Below are positions 7,326-15,072 of a DNA stretch of 39,707 nt, piece after piece; position 1 is the first letter of the stretch; every line of letters starts with the position of its first letter. Source of the DNA: Variovorax soli NBRC 106424. Lineage in GTDB: Bacteria; Pseudomonadota; Gammaproteobacteria; Burkholderiales; Burkholderiaceae_C. A program made the position numbers and the translations under genes. Below the pieces are notes generated by a model. The model saw nothing but the letters and a program-made list of their open reading frames with translations, was not told the origin of the DNA and searched no databases. The stretch covers positions 1-39,707 of the forward strand of contig NZ_BCUU01000048.1 of NCBI RefSeq assembly GCF_001591385.1, read 5' to 3'.

Positions 7326-7940
7326 ATGAGCAAGACCGTCGATTTCTATTTCGACTTCGGCAGCCCCGCTTCGTACATCGCCTACGCCCGGCTGCCGGGC
7401 GTCGCTGCCGAGGCGGGCGCCGAACTGGTGTGGAAGCCGATGCTGCTGGGCGGCGTGTTCCAGGCCACCGGCAACCGCTCGCCGGTGGAAGTGCCCGCCA
7501 AGGGCCCCTACGTGCTGGAAGACCTCAAGCGTTGGGCCCAGCGCCACGGCGTCGAGTTCAACCACAACCCGCACTTCCCCATCAACACGCTGCTGCTGAT
7601 GCGCGGCGCCGCCGGCCTTCAGATGCACGAGCCGGCACGCTTTCGCGACTATGTGGCGGCGATCTTTCGCGCCATCTGGGTCGACGCGCTGAACATGAAC
7701 GATCCAGCCACCGTCGGTGCCGTGTTGCAGCGCGCCGGCTTCGATGCGCCGAAAATCCTGGCCTTGACCCAGCAGCAGGACGTGAAGGACCGCCTGCGCG
7801 CGCTCACCGATGAAGCGGTGGCGCGCGGCGTGTTCGGCGCGCCCACGATGTTCGTCGGCACCCAGATGTTCTGGGGCCAGGACCGCCTGGACTTCGTCAG
7901 GGAAGCCCTCGTTTCAAACCAAGAGACCACCTCATCATGA
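7326..7940 (+). CDS. 2-hydroxychromene-2-carboxylate isomerase-like (DsbA-fold) protein
   Basis: A 204-residue thioredoxin-fold protein of the HCCA isomerase / kappa-class glutathione transferase group. It opens with VDFYFDFGSPASYIAY, where S13 sits in place of the CxxC of DsbA and matches the active-site serine of HCCA isomerase. It ends with the typical GVFGAPTMFVG-x-Q-MFWGQDRLDF. Known members isomerise a naphthalene-pathway intermediate with glutathione, but many paralogues sit in unrelated clusters, so the specific reaction is unlikely to apply here. There are no other aromatic degradation genes nearby. The stop overlaps the next start as ATGA (7937-7940), showing tight coupling with the crotonase gene. 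Confidence 0.85.
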   Translation: MSKTVDFYFDFGSPASYIAYARLPGVAAEAGAELVWKPMLLGGVFQATGNRSPVEVPAKGPYVLEDLKRWAQRHGVEFNHNPHFPINTLLLMRGAAGLQMHEPARFRDYVAAIFRAIWVDALNMNDPATVGAVLQRAGFDAPKILALTQQQDVKDRLRALTDEAVARGVFGAPTMFVGTQMFWGQDRLDFVREALVSNQETTSS

Positions 7941-8704
7941 GCAGCGACATCCTCGTGCACACCGAAGCCGGTGTGAGCACCATCACCTTCAACCGCGTCG
8001 AGAAGAAGAACTCGATCAGCTCCGCCATGTATGCGGCCATGGCCGACGCCGTGGAGCAGGCCGCCGCCGACAGCGCGGTGCGCGTGCTGATGATCCAGGG
8101 CGACGCCACCATCTTCAGCGCGGGCAACGACCTGGGCGACTTTCTCAACGCGCCGCCGGCCGGGCAGGATTCGCCGGTGTTCCGCTTCATGCGCGCGCTG
8201 TCGACCTTCGCCAAGCCGGTGGTGGCGGCCGTGTGCGGCCCGGCGGTGGGCATCGGCACCACGCTGCTGTTCCATTGCGACATCGTGGTGGCTGGCGACA
8301 ACGCCGCCTTCTCCATGCCTTTCGTCAACCTGGGCCTGTGCCCGGAATTCGGCTCCAGCATGCTGGTGCCGCAGATGTTCGGCTACCACCGCGCGGCCGA
8401 GGCGCTGCTGCTGGGCGAGCCCTTCATGGCCGAGGCCGCGCTCGAGGTGGGCCTGGTCAACCGCGTGGTGCCGCCCACGGAGTGCAACGCCATCGCCCAG
8501 GGCCTGGCCCGCAAGCTGGCGGCCAAGCCCATCACGGCACTGGTGGAAACCAAGCGCCTGATGCGCAAGTCGGCCGTGGCCCAGCTGCCCGAGCGCATCG
8601 CCGAAGAAGGCGCGAGCTTCTCGCGCATGCTGCGCGAGCCGGCCGCTCGCGAGGCGTTCACGGCGTTCATGGAGAAGCGCAAACCGGACTTCAGCAAGGT
8701 GTGA
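7937..8704 (+). CDS. Enoyl-CoA isomerase-like crotonase (delta3-delta2 type)
   Basis: A 255-residue crotonase. The oxyanion-hole segments are FSAGNDL (about 60-66) and GPAVGIGTTLL (101-111). The two hydratase glutamates are missing: the position of Glu144 is Thr in GIGTT, and the Glu164 position is Phe in SMPFVNLG. Instead E137 lies in LGLCPEFGSS, the site of the catalytic Glu in delta3,delta2-enoyl-CoA isomerases and of the Asp in PaaG. The expected role is moving a double bond into conjugation so that unsaturated acyl-CoAs can enter beta-oxidation, rather than hydration. Automatic annotation would probably say enoyl-CoA hydratase. It is the last gene of the + strand acyl-CoA cluster and converges on vapC 40 bases away. 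Confidence 0.88.
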   Translation: MSSDILVHTEAGVSTITFNRVEKKNSISSAMYAAMADAVEQAAADSAVRVLMIQGDATIFSAGNDLGDFLNAPPAGQDSPVFRFMRALSTFAKPVVAAVCGPAVGIGTTLLFHCDIVVAGDNAAFSMPFVNLGLCPEFGSSMLVPQMFGYHRAAEALLLGEPFMAEAALEVGLVNRVVPPTECNAIAQGLARKLAAKPITALVETKRLMRKSAVAQLPERIAEEGASFSRMLREPAAREAFTAFMEKRKPDFSKV

Positions 8705-8744
8705 AGTTCGTCGCCACGCCAGTGGCGGCAGCCGTACGGCTTGC

Positions 8745-9176
8745 CTACAGCAGTTCCAGCGTCGAGGCTCCGCGCGATACGGCCTCGGTGGCCAGGCGCC
8801 TGTCGAGGCTGGCAAGCTTGCCGCCCTGAGCGTGGGCGAGCGCGAGCAGGTAGCTGTCGGTCACGCGTGCGTGGTTGCTCAGCAAGCTTGCGTCCAGGTA
8901 ATCCGGATCGGCGATGCTGACCGTATCGGGCCAGAAGACGTGGCCCGGCAATGCGCGCAGCGCAGCCAGCGCAGGCGCCACCGCGCTGGGCGGTCCCGGC
9001 GAGTTGGGGTACTTGGGATTGCCGACGATTCGCAGCAAGCCATTTTCAGTCAGAGGGCAGGTGGCAAAGCCCTTGCGGCCCTTGCGCGCGAACCAGTTGT
9101 GGGCCAGGTCGTGGTGAACATGCGCCGGATCGATCAATGCGATCAGCATGTTCACGTCCAGCAGGAAAACGGTCAT
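8745..9176 (-). CDS. vapC: VapC-like PIN-domain toxin
   Basis: A 143-residue PIN-domain ribonuclease, the likely toxin of a type II toxin-antitoxin pair. The PIN acidic residues are visible as D7 in LLDVNMLIAL, E44 in PLTENGLLRI, D107 in ARVTDSYLLALA and D125 in LASLDRRL, in the usual order and spacing. VapC toxins cut tRNA or rRNA when freed from antitoxin; the target of this one cannot be read from sequence. The gene starts inside the end of vapB (ATGA overlap at 9173-9176), the usual antitoxin-first order. Its end faces the end of the crotonase gene. Confidence 0.88.
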   Translation of the reverse strand: MTVFLLDVNMLIALIDPAHVHHDLAHNWFARKGRKGFATCPLTENGLLRIVGNPKYPNSPGPPSAVAPALAALRALPGHVFWPDTVSIADPDYLDASLLSNHARVTDSYLLALAHAQGGKLASLDRRLATEAVSRGASTLELL

Positions 9177-9406
9177 GGCAACTCGTCGCGCAGCTGGTTG
9201 ACCAACTCCAGGGTGACGGGTACCCCCGCTTGCTGGGTCGGCAGCAAGGGCACGCCGTTGCGCGCCGACCTTGCCGTGCGCGCTGCCTTTTGCAGGCCCT
9301 GCCGTGCCAGCATGGAGATCACTTCGCCCAGGCTCTTGTGCTCGCGCTCGGCCAGGTGCTTGGCGGCGGACAGGATGTCGTCATCAATGGCCAATGTGGT
9401 GCGCAT
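9173..9406 (-). CDS. vapB: VapB-like ribbon-helix-helix antitoxin
   Basis: A 77-residue partner of the PIN toxin. The start MRTTLAIDDDILSAAKHLAERE is a typical ribbon-helix-helix DNA-binding domain (strand followed by two helices, through about residue 40). The remainder, including PLLPTQQAGVPVTLELVNQLRD, is the likely flexible toxin-binding tail. I place the start at 9406 because TGGAG lies about 7 bases upstream on the minus strand; a longer frame to 9424 would add six residues and include that site. Autoregulation is expected, and a matching repeat lies upstream at 9428-9456. Confidence 0.85.
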   Translation of the reverse strand: MRTTLAIDDDILSAAKHLAEREHKSLGEVISMLARQGLQKAARTARSARNGVPLLPTQQAGVPVTLELVNQLRDELP

Positions 9407-9427
9407 CAGGGACTCCAGAGGCAAGGT

Positions 9428-9456
9428 TGATGCTGAACATCATACATCACGCATCA
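9428..9456 (-). promoter_or_regulatory. Heptad-repeat operator and -10 box upstream of vapBC
   Basis: On the + strand CATCA occurs at 9438, 9445 and 9452, exactly 7 bases apart, with an inverted TGATG at 9428-9432. On the coding (minus) strand this is TGATG three times in a 7-base period followed by CATCA. A good -10 hexamer, TATGAT, reads on the minus strand at 9444-9439 and overlaps the repeats. This layout suits cooperative binding of ribbon-helix-helix dimers and autorepression. The -35 is unclear. Confidence 0.6.
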
Positions 9457-9490
9457 GATTCAAGCCCCGCTGCGCAGGGGTGGCGCCAGC

Positions 9491-9913
9491 TCAGTCCTTC
9501 TCGATGGGCCGCGGCCGGCCGCTCTCGTCGATGGCGACGTAGGTGAGGGTGGCTTCGGTCACCTTGATGTATTCGCCCTGCGCCTTGAAGCGCTCGGCAA
9601 ACACCTCGACCTTGACGGTGACCGAGGTGCGCCCGATGCGCACCAGCGACGAATAGAAGGAAAGAATGTCGCCCAGCCGCACCGGCTGCTTGAAGACGAA
9701 TTCGTTGACCGCCACGGTGGCCTGGCGCCCCTTGGCGTAGCGCGCCGGGATCACCGAGCCGGCCAGGTCCACCTGGGCCATGACCCAGCCGCCGAAGATG
9801 TCGCCGTTGGCATTGCAGTCGGCCGGCAGGGGGATCACCTTGAGCACCAGCTCCATGTCGGCCGGCAGGCTCTTGAGGGTGGGGGTCAGCTCAGCGCGGG
9901 AAATGGTCGACAT
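9491..9913 (-). CDS. yciA: YciA-type acyl-CoA thioesterase
   Basis: A 140-residue single-hotdog thioesterase. NANGDIFGGWVMAQVDLAG contains the Asn-Gly and Asp of the YciA active site, followed by VAVNEFVFKQPVRLGD, the conserved hotdog strand. YciA enzymes hydrolyse a broad range of short and medium acyl-CoAs in the cytoplasm and help recover free CoA. The start is placed at the ATG at 9913; a GTG two codons upstream (9919) is possible. No strong ribosome binding site is seen. It is divergent from the ABC exporter gene with only about 42 bases between start codons, so their promoters must overlap or one transcript is nearly leaderless. Confidence 0.88.
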   Translation of the reverse strand: MSTISRAELTPTLKSLPADMELVLKVIPLPADCNANGDIFGGWVMAQVDLAGSVIPARYAKGRQATVAVNEFVFKQPVRLGDILSFYSSLVRIGRTSVTVKVEVFAERFKAQGEYIKVTEATLTYVAIDESGRPRPIEKD

Positions 9914-9955
9914 GGGCACAATCGGGAGACAAAACGATACCCACGATTGTCACTC

Positions 9956-11815
9956 ATGCGTCGCAGCGGCGAAGTCCTTTCCTCTCCCTCCCATAGCGGC
10001 CCGGCACCGGCCGGCGCCCAGCCGGGCGAACGCTCGGACACGGCCACCCTGGCCCGGCTCTTTCCCTACCTGTGGCACTACAAGTGGCGCGTGGTGTTCG
10101 CGCTGCTGTTCATGGTGGGCGCCAAGGTGGCCAACGTGGGCGTGCCGGTGCTGCTCAAGCACCTGGTCGATGCCATGACCCTCAAGCCGGGCGATCCGCG
10201 CGCGCTGCTGGTGGTTCCGGCGGCGCTGCTGCTGGGCTACGGCCTGCTGCGCTTCTCGACCTCGCTGTTCACCGAGTTGCGCGAACTCATCTTCGCCAAG
10301 GCCACCGAAGGCGCCTCGCGCCGCATCTCGCTCGAAGTGTTCCGCCACCTGCATGCGCTGTCGCTGCGCTTCCACCTGGAGCGCCAGACCGGGGGCATGA
10401 CCCGCGACATCGAGCGCGGCACGCAGGCGGTGCATTCGCTCATCTCGTATTCGCTCTACAGCATCGTGCCCACCCTCATCGAGCTGGTGCTGGTGCTGTC
10501 CATCCTGGCGGTGCGCTTCGACCCCTGGTTTGCCGTCATCACCGCCACGGCGCTGGTGTTCTACATTTTTTTCACCGTGAAGGTGACCGAATGGCGCACC
10601 CACTTCCGGCGCACCATGAACGAGCTGGGCTCGAAGGCGCAGACCCGCGCCATCGATTCGCTGCTGAACTACGAGACGGTCAAGTACTTCAACAACGAGG
10701 ACTTCGAAGCCAAGCGCTACGACGAGAACCTGGAGCGCTACCGCCGCGCCGCCGTCAAGAGCCAGGCGACGCTGTCGATGCTCAACACCGGCCAGCAGCT
10801 GCTGATCGCCATCAGCCTGGTCGCCATGCTCTGGCGCGCCACGCAAGGCGTGGTGGACGGCCGCATGACGCTGGGCGACCTGGTGATGGTCAACGCCTTC
10901 ATGATCCAGCTGTACATCCCGCTGAACTTCCTGGGCGTGATCTACCGCGAAATCAAGCAGAACCTGACCGACCTGGACAAGATGTTCGGCCTGCTCGAGC
11001 GCGAGCGCGAAGTGGCCGACGCGCCCGGTGCCAAGGACCTGCGGGCCCATTGTGCCGAGGATGACAGCGGCGACGCCACGGTGCGCTTCGAGGACGTGAG
11101 CTTTGCCTACGAGCCCGCGCGGCCCATCCTCAAGCATGTGAGCTTCGAGATTCCGGCCGGCAAGACGGTGGCGGTGGTGGGGCCGTCGGGCTCGGGCAAG
11201 TCGACGCTGGCGCGCCTCCTGTACCGCTTCTACGACGTGCAGCAGGGCCGCATCCTGATCGGCGGCGAGAACATCCGTGAGGTGACCCAAGGCAGCGTGC
11301 GCCAGGCGATTGGCATCGTGCCGCAGGACACGGTGCTGTTCAACGACACCGTCGAATACAACATCGCCTACGGCCGTCCTGGCGCCACGCACGACGAGGT
11401 GGTGGCGGCGGCCAAGGCGGCGCGAATCCACGACTTCATCATGGCCACGCCCAAGGGCTACGAAACTACGGTGGGCGAGCGCGGCCTGAAGCTCTCGGGC
11501 GGCGAGAAGCAGCGCGTGGCCATCGCCCGCACCCTGCTGAAGAACCCGCCGGTGCTGATCTTCGACGAGGCCACCTCGGCGCTGGACTCGGCCAACGAGC
11601 GGGCCATCCAGGCCGAGCTCAAGAGCGCCTCGCGCAACAAGACCACGCTGGTGATTGCCCATCGTCTGTCCACGGTGGTGGACGCGCACGAGATCCTCGT
11701 GCTGGAAGCCGGCGAGATTGTCGAGCGCGGCACCCATGCGCAGCTGCTGGCCAGCCAGGGCCGCTATGCGCAGATGTGGGCGCTGCAGAAGATCGAGACG
11801 CCGCAGATTCTCTGA
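9956..11815 (+). CDS. Atm1/HMT1-type ABC exporter (permease-ATPase fusion)
   Basis: A 619-residue half-transporter: an N-terminal extension, a six-helix exporter membrane domain (about 45-350), then a nucleotide-binding domain with Walker [10 protein letters not shown], signature LSGGEKQR, Walker B VLIFDEATSALD and a switch histidine in IAHRLST. The segment LLNYETVKYFNNEDFEAKRYDENL is characteristic of the Atm1/HMT1 branch, whose members export glutathione-linked compounds, metal-thiol conjugates or sulfur species. It should act in the inner membrane as a homodimer. The substrate here is inferred only from family. The ATG at 9956 is chosen over an upstream TTG (9947); there is no obvious ribosome binding site. 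Confidence 0.9.
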   Translation: MRRSGEVLSSPSHSGPAPAGAQPGERSDTATLARLFPYLWHYKWRVVFALLFMVGAKVANVGVPVLLKHLVDAMTLKPGDPRALLVVPAALLLGYGLLRFSTSLFTELRELIFAKATEGASRRISLEVFRHLHALSLRFHLERQTGGMTRDIERGTQAVHSLISYSLYSIVPTLIELVLVLSILAVRFDPWFAVITATALVFYIFFTVKVTEWRTHFRRTMNELGSKAQTRAIDSLLNYETVKYFNNEDFEAKRYDENLERYRRAAVKSQATLSMLNTGQQLLIAISLVAMLWRATQGVVDGRMTLGDLVMVNAFMIQLYIPLNFLGVIYREIKQNLTDLDKMFGLLEREREVADAPGAKDLRAHCAEDDSGDATVRFEDVSFAYEPARPILKHVSFEIPAGKTVAVVGPSGSGKSTLARLLYRFYDVQQGRILIGGENIREVTQGSVRQAIGIVPQDTVLFNDTVEYNIAYGRPGATHDEVVAAAKAARIHDFIMATPKGYETTVGERGLKLSGGEKQRVAIARTLLKNPPVLIFDEATSALDSANERAIQAELKSASRNKTTLVIAHRLSTVVDAHEILVLEAGEIVERGTHAQLLASQGRYAQMWALQKIETPQIL

Positions 11816-11841
11816 ACAAACCCCAAGACCCCCGCGAATTC

Positions 11842-12780
11842 ATGACCGACAAGATTCCCCTGCTGATCCTCAACAGCCTTTCCGAGGCGCACCAGGCGCA
11901 GATGGCCGCCGTGTACGACATCGTCTACGCGCCCACGGCGCAGGCCCGCGCTGCCGCCGTGGCGCAGCACGGCGCGCGCTTTCGGGCCGTGCTCACCATC
12001 GGCGTGGTCGGCATCACGCCCGAGGAGGTGGCGGCCATGCCCAAACTGGAGCTTGTGTGCTGCATGGGCGCGGGATACGAGGGCCTGCCGCTGGATCTGC
12101 TCAAGTCGCGCGGCATTGCCACCGCCAACGGCGCCGGCACCAACGACGACTGCGTGGCCGACCATGCCTTCGGCCTCTTGATCGGCATCGTGCGCGGCCT
12201 GCGCACGCTCGACATGCAGTGCCGCGCCGGCGTGTGGCGCGAGGCGATCCCGCATCCGCCCAACGTGTCGGGCAAGAAGCTGGGCATCTTCGGCCTGGGC
12301 ACCATCGGCCAGAAGATCGCCAAGCGCGCGGTCGGCTTCGACATGCCCGTGGGCTACCACAACCGCAAGCCGCGCGAAGGCGCGCCGCACCGGTACTTCG
12401 ACAGCCTGCTGGCCCTGGCGCAGTGGAGCGACATCCTGGTGTGCGCCACGCCGGGCGGCCCGGCCACGCGCCATGCGGTGAACGCACAGGTGCTGGACGC
12501 GCTCGGCCCGCAGGGCTTTCTGGTCAACATCTCGCGCGGCAGCGTGGTCGATACCGAGGCCCTGGCCAGTGCGCTGCGCGAAGGCCGCCTGGCCGGCGCG
12601 GGGCTGGACGTGTACGAGAGCGAGCCGCATCGGCCGGAGCAGCTCGTCGGCCTCGACAACCTCTTCATCACGCCGCACATGGCCGGCTGGTCGCCCGAGG
12701 CCACGCAGGCCAGCGTGGACCGCTTCATGGCCAACGCCGAAGGCCACTTCGCCGGCCGAGGCGTCGTCTCGCCGGTCTGA
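11842..12780 (+). CDS. D-2-hydroxyacid dehydrogenase (NAD(P)-dependent)
   Basis: A 312-residue member of the D-isomer-specific 2-hydroxyacid dehydrogenase family. The coenzyme-binding motif is FGLGTIGQ at about 150-157. The catalytic Arg (R232 in NISRGSVVD), Glu (E261 in YESEP) and His (H279 in ITPHMAGWS) are all present. It would interconvert a 2-keto acid and a D-2-hydroxy acid; glyoxylate/hydroxypyruvate reductase-like activity is plausible since the catalytic domain resembles that subgroup, but the substrate is not settled. It starts 26 bases after the ABC exporter gene and may be cotranscribed, although no functional link is evident. The start is the first ATG after that gene. Confidence 0.88.
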   Translation: MTDKIPLLILNSLSEAHQAQMAAVYDIVYAPTAQARAAAVAQHGARFRAVLTIGVVGITPEEVAAMPKLELVCCMGAGYEGLPLDLLKSRGIATANGAGTNDDCVADHAFGLLIGIVRGLRTLDMQCRAGVWREAIPHPPNVSGKKLGIFGLGTIGQKIAKRAVGFDMPVGYHNRKPREGAPHRYFDSLLALAQWSDILVCATPGGPATRHAVNAQVLDALGPQGFLVNISRGSVVDTEALASALREGRLAGAGLDVYESEPHRPEQLVGLDNLFITPHMAGWSPEATQASVDRFMANAEGHFAGRGVVSPV

Positions 12781-12894
12781 GCGCAGCGCCGACCGGCCGG
12801 CGAACTTCCGGCGCCCGGCGCCTCGAACCTTCCTGCCACCGGCCGGCCGTCCAACCTAGGGTTCACACCAGTCCGCCGGATTTCGTCCACTCAT

Positions 12895-12915
12895 ATAGTT
12901 GAAACATTCAACTAT
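12895..12915. promoter_or_regulatory. Perfect 21-bp palindrome, likely MarR operator
   Basis: ATAGTTGAA (12895-12903), spacer ACA, then TTCAACTAT (12907-12915): two 9-base arms without a mismatch, in an AT-rich island of otherwise GC-rich DNA. It ends 10 bases before the start of the MarR gene. Size and symmetry fit a MarR dimer site. TATAGT at 12894-12899 may double as a -10 box, in which case a bound regulator would block RNA polymerase. Confidence 0.75.
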
Positions 12916-12925
12916 TGAAGAGTTC

Positions 12926-13462
12926 ATGAAATCCGCGCGGCGCCGCCCCCTCGACATCAAGTCGGACTACCTCAACGTGCTGCTCGATGTCGCTTCCGAG
13001 CGCACGCGCTACCGGGGGTCGCAGGTGTACGAAACGGAACTGGGCGTGTCCGTGCGCGACCTGCGCCTGCTGCGCATGATCGGCACCGCACCCGACATCT
13101 CGATGGGCGACCTGGTCAATCTCTGCGGCATCGAGAAGACGCTGGTGTCCAAGCTGGTCAGCGCGCTGGTGCAGCGCGGCTGGGTCCAGCGCCATGTGGG
13201 TGCCGCCGACGCGCGGCAGATCCTGCTCACGCTGACGGATGCCGGCGAGGCGCTGGTGCTGCGCGCCGAGCCGATCGGACACGAGATGGAAGAGCGCTTC
13301 CTGGACATCCTCAGCGCCGCCGAGATCGACATGCTGCGGCGCGTGCTGCTCAAGCTCATCGCGGCCGAGTCCGGCTCGCGCGAGATCTTCGATTTCCTGG
13401 TGACCCAGTTGCGCGAGAGCAAGGCTGATGCCGCGCAGCCGTCTTCCCGCAATGTTCGCTAG
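12926..13462 (+). CDS. MarR-family transcriptional regulator
   Basis: A 178-residue winged-helix regulator. RDLRLLRMIG, DISMGDLVNLCGIEKTLVSKLVSALVQRGWVQR (recognition helix) and the wing with DARQILLTLTDAG make up the MarR core; flanking helices serve dimerisation. The start is the ATG at 12926 with GAAGAG just upstream; an upstream TTG (12899) lies inside the palindromic operator and is rejected. It begins a tightly spaced run of transporter and hydrolase genes, the binding protein following 13 bases after its stop. The usual MarR mode would be autorepression relieved by a ligand, perhaps the imported compound; this is inference from layout. Confidence 0.88.
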   Translation: MKSARRRPLDIKSDYLNVLLDVASERTRYRGSQVYETELGVSVRDLRLLRMIGTAPDISMGDLVNLCGIEKTLVSKLVSALVQRGWVQRHVGAADARQILLTLTDAGEALVLRAEPIGHEMEERFLDILSAAEIDMLRRVLLKLIAAESGSREIFDFLVTQLRESKADAAQPSSRNVR

Positions 13463-13475
13463 AAAGGTGGTTCCG

Positions 13476-15056
13476 ATGATCTCCCGATTCCTGCGCCGCG
13501 GTGGCGCCGTGGCCGCGCTGGCGCTGTGCAGCGCCTCCTTCGCCCAGGTGGCGCTGCGCGTGGTGCCCTCGTCCGACCTGAAGGTCCTGGATCCGGTGTG
13601 GACCACGGCGAACATCACGCGCAACCACGGCTACATGATCTACGACACCCTGTTCGGACTGGACGACAAGGGTGTGATCCGGCCGCAGATGGTGGACAAG
13701 TACAGCGCCAGCGCCGACAACAAGGTGTGGTCCTTCACGCTGCGCCCCGGGCTGAAGTTCCATGACGGTTCCCCGGTGACGCCGCAGGACGTGATCGCAT
13801 CGCTCGCGCGCTGGGGCAAGCGCGACGTGCTGGGCCAGAAGCTCTATGCGGCCCTCGAAAGCATCGAGCCCGAGGGCGCCAACGGCTTTCGCATGACCTT
13901 CAGGCAGCCCTTCGGCGTGGTGCTCGATGCGCTGGGCAAGCCCAGCCCCAACGTGCCTTTCATCATGCCGGCCAAGGTGGCGCAGACGCCCGCCGACCAG
14001 CAGATCGACAGCCTGGTCGGCTCCGGGCCCTTCACGCTGCGCAAGGAAGACTTCCGGCCGGGCGACCGTGTGGTCTACCGCAAGAACCCCAACTACGTGC
14101 CGCGCCAGGAGCCTGCCGCGGGGCTGGCCGGCGGCAAGGTCGTGAAGGTGGACAGCGTCGAGTGGGTGTTCCTGCGCGATCCGCAGACGCAGGCCAACGC
14201 ACTGCTCAACGGCGAGGTGGATGTGCTCGAGGTGGTTCCCTCGTCGCGCGCGGCCGAACTGCAGGCCAGCGACAAGGTGCAACTGCTGGACGTGCTGCCC
14301 GCCGGCACCTACACCGCCCATTTCAACCACAAGGTGGCGCCCTTCGACAACCCGAAGATCGTGCGCGCGGCCATGCTGGCGGTCAACCAGGAGGCGTTGC
14401 TGCGCGCCCAGGTCGTGCAGCGCGACTTCTACAAGACCTGCGCCTCGGTCTATCTGTGCGCTTCGGCGTTCGGCGGCTCTCCCACCGGCTTCTTCACGGG
14501 CAAGCCCCAGTTCGAGGCGGCCAAGAAGCTGCTCAAGGAGGCGGGCTACGACGGCAAGCCGGTGGTCATCATGCTGCCCAGCGACTCGCCCGCGCTCAAC
14601 AAGCTGCCGCTGGTCTACGGCGAGCTGCTCAAGCAGGCCGGCTTCAACGTCGACGTGCAGCAGATGGACTGGGCCAGCCTGGTCACGCGCCGCGCCAAGA
14701 AGGACCCGGCCGACAAGGGCGGCTGGAATGTGTTCGTCACCTACTGGGGCGGCGTGGATGCCAGCAGCCCGTTGACGCACACGGCGCTCACCGGGAACGG
14801 CGATGCGGGCTTCTTCGGCTGGCCCGCCGACGCCGAGCTCGAGGCGCTGAAGCTGCGCTTCATCGAGACCGCCGACGCGGCGCAGCGCAAGAGCCTGGCG
14901 GCGCAGATCCAGACCCGCGCGCTGGAAACCGGCGTGTTCGCCCCGCTGGGCGAAGTGCGGGGCCTGACGGCGGCGCGGCGCGGGGTCTCGGGCCTGCTGC
15001 CCTCGTCGGTCAACCTGTACTGGAACATCGAGAAGAAGCAGGCGGCCACGCCCTGA
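13476..15056 (+). CDS. Peptide-type ABC transporter substrate-binding protein (SBP family 5)
   Basis: A 526-residue periplasmic binding protein of the DppA/OppA group (SBP_bac_5). The first 23 residues are a signal peptide ending at SASFA, with no lipobox. The mature part shows YDTLFGLDDKGVIRPQMVDKYSA, FTLRPGLKFHDGSPVTPQDVIASLARW and SGPFTL typical of the family. Ligands of this family include di- and oligopeptides, nickel, glutathione and opines. The ATG at 13476 is chosen because AAAGGTGG precedes it and the signal peptide starts there; an earlier frame start would add residues overlapping the MarR gene. It should work with the permeases and double ATPase that follow. Confidence 0.9.
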   Translation: MISRFLRRGGAVAALALCSASFAQVALRVVPSSDLKVLDPVWTTANITRNHGYMIYDTLFGLDDKGVIRPQMVDKYSASADNKVWSFTLRPGLKFHDGSPVTPQDVIASLARWGKRDVLGQKLYAALESIEPEGANGFRMTFRQPFGVVLDALGKPSPNVPFIMPAKVAQTPADQQIDSLVGSGPFTLRKEDFRPGDRVVYRKNPNYVPRQEPAAGLAGGKVVKVDSVEWVFLRDPQTQANALLNGEVDVLEVVPSSRAAELQASDKVQLLDVLPAGTYTAHFNHKVAPFDNPKIVRAAMLAVNQEALLRAQVVQRDFYKTCASVYLCASAFGGSPTGFFTGKPQFEAAKKLLKEAGYDGKPVVIMLPSDSPALNKLPLVYGELLKQAGFNVDVQQMDWASLVTRRAKKDPADKGGWNVFVTYWGGVDASSPLTHTALTGNGDAGFFGWPADAELEALKLRFIETADAAQRKSLAAQIQTRALETGVFAPLGEVRGLTAARRGVSGLLPSSVNLYWNIEKKQAATP

Positions 15057-15072
15057 GCCGAGCGCCGCCATC

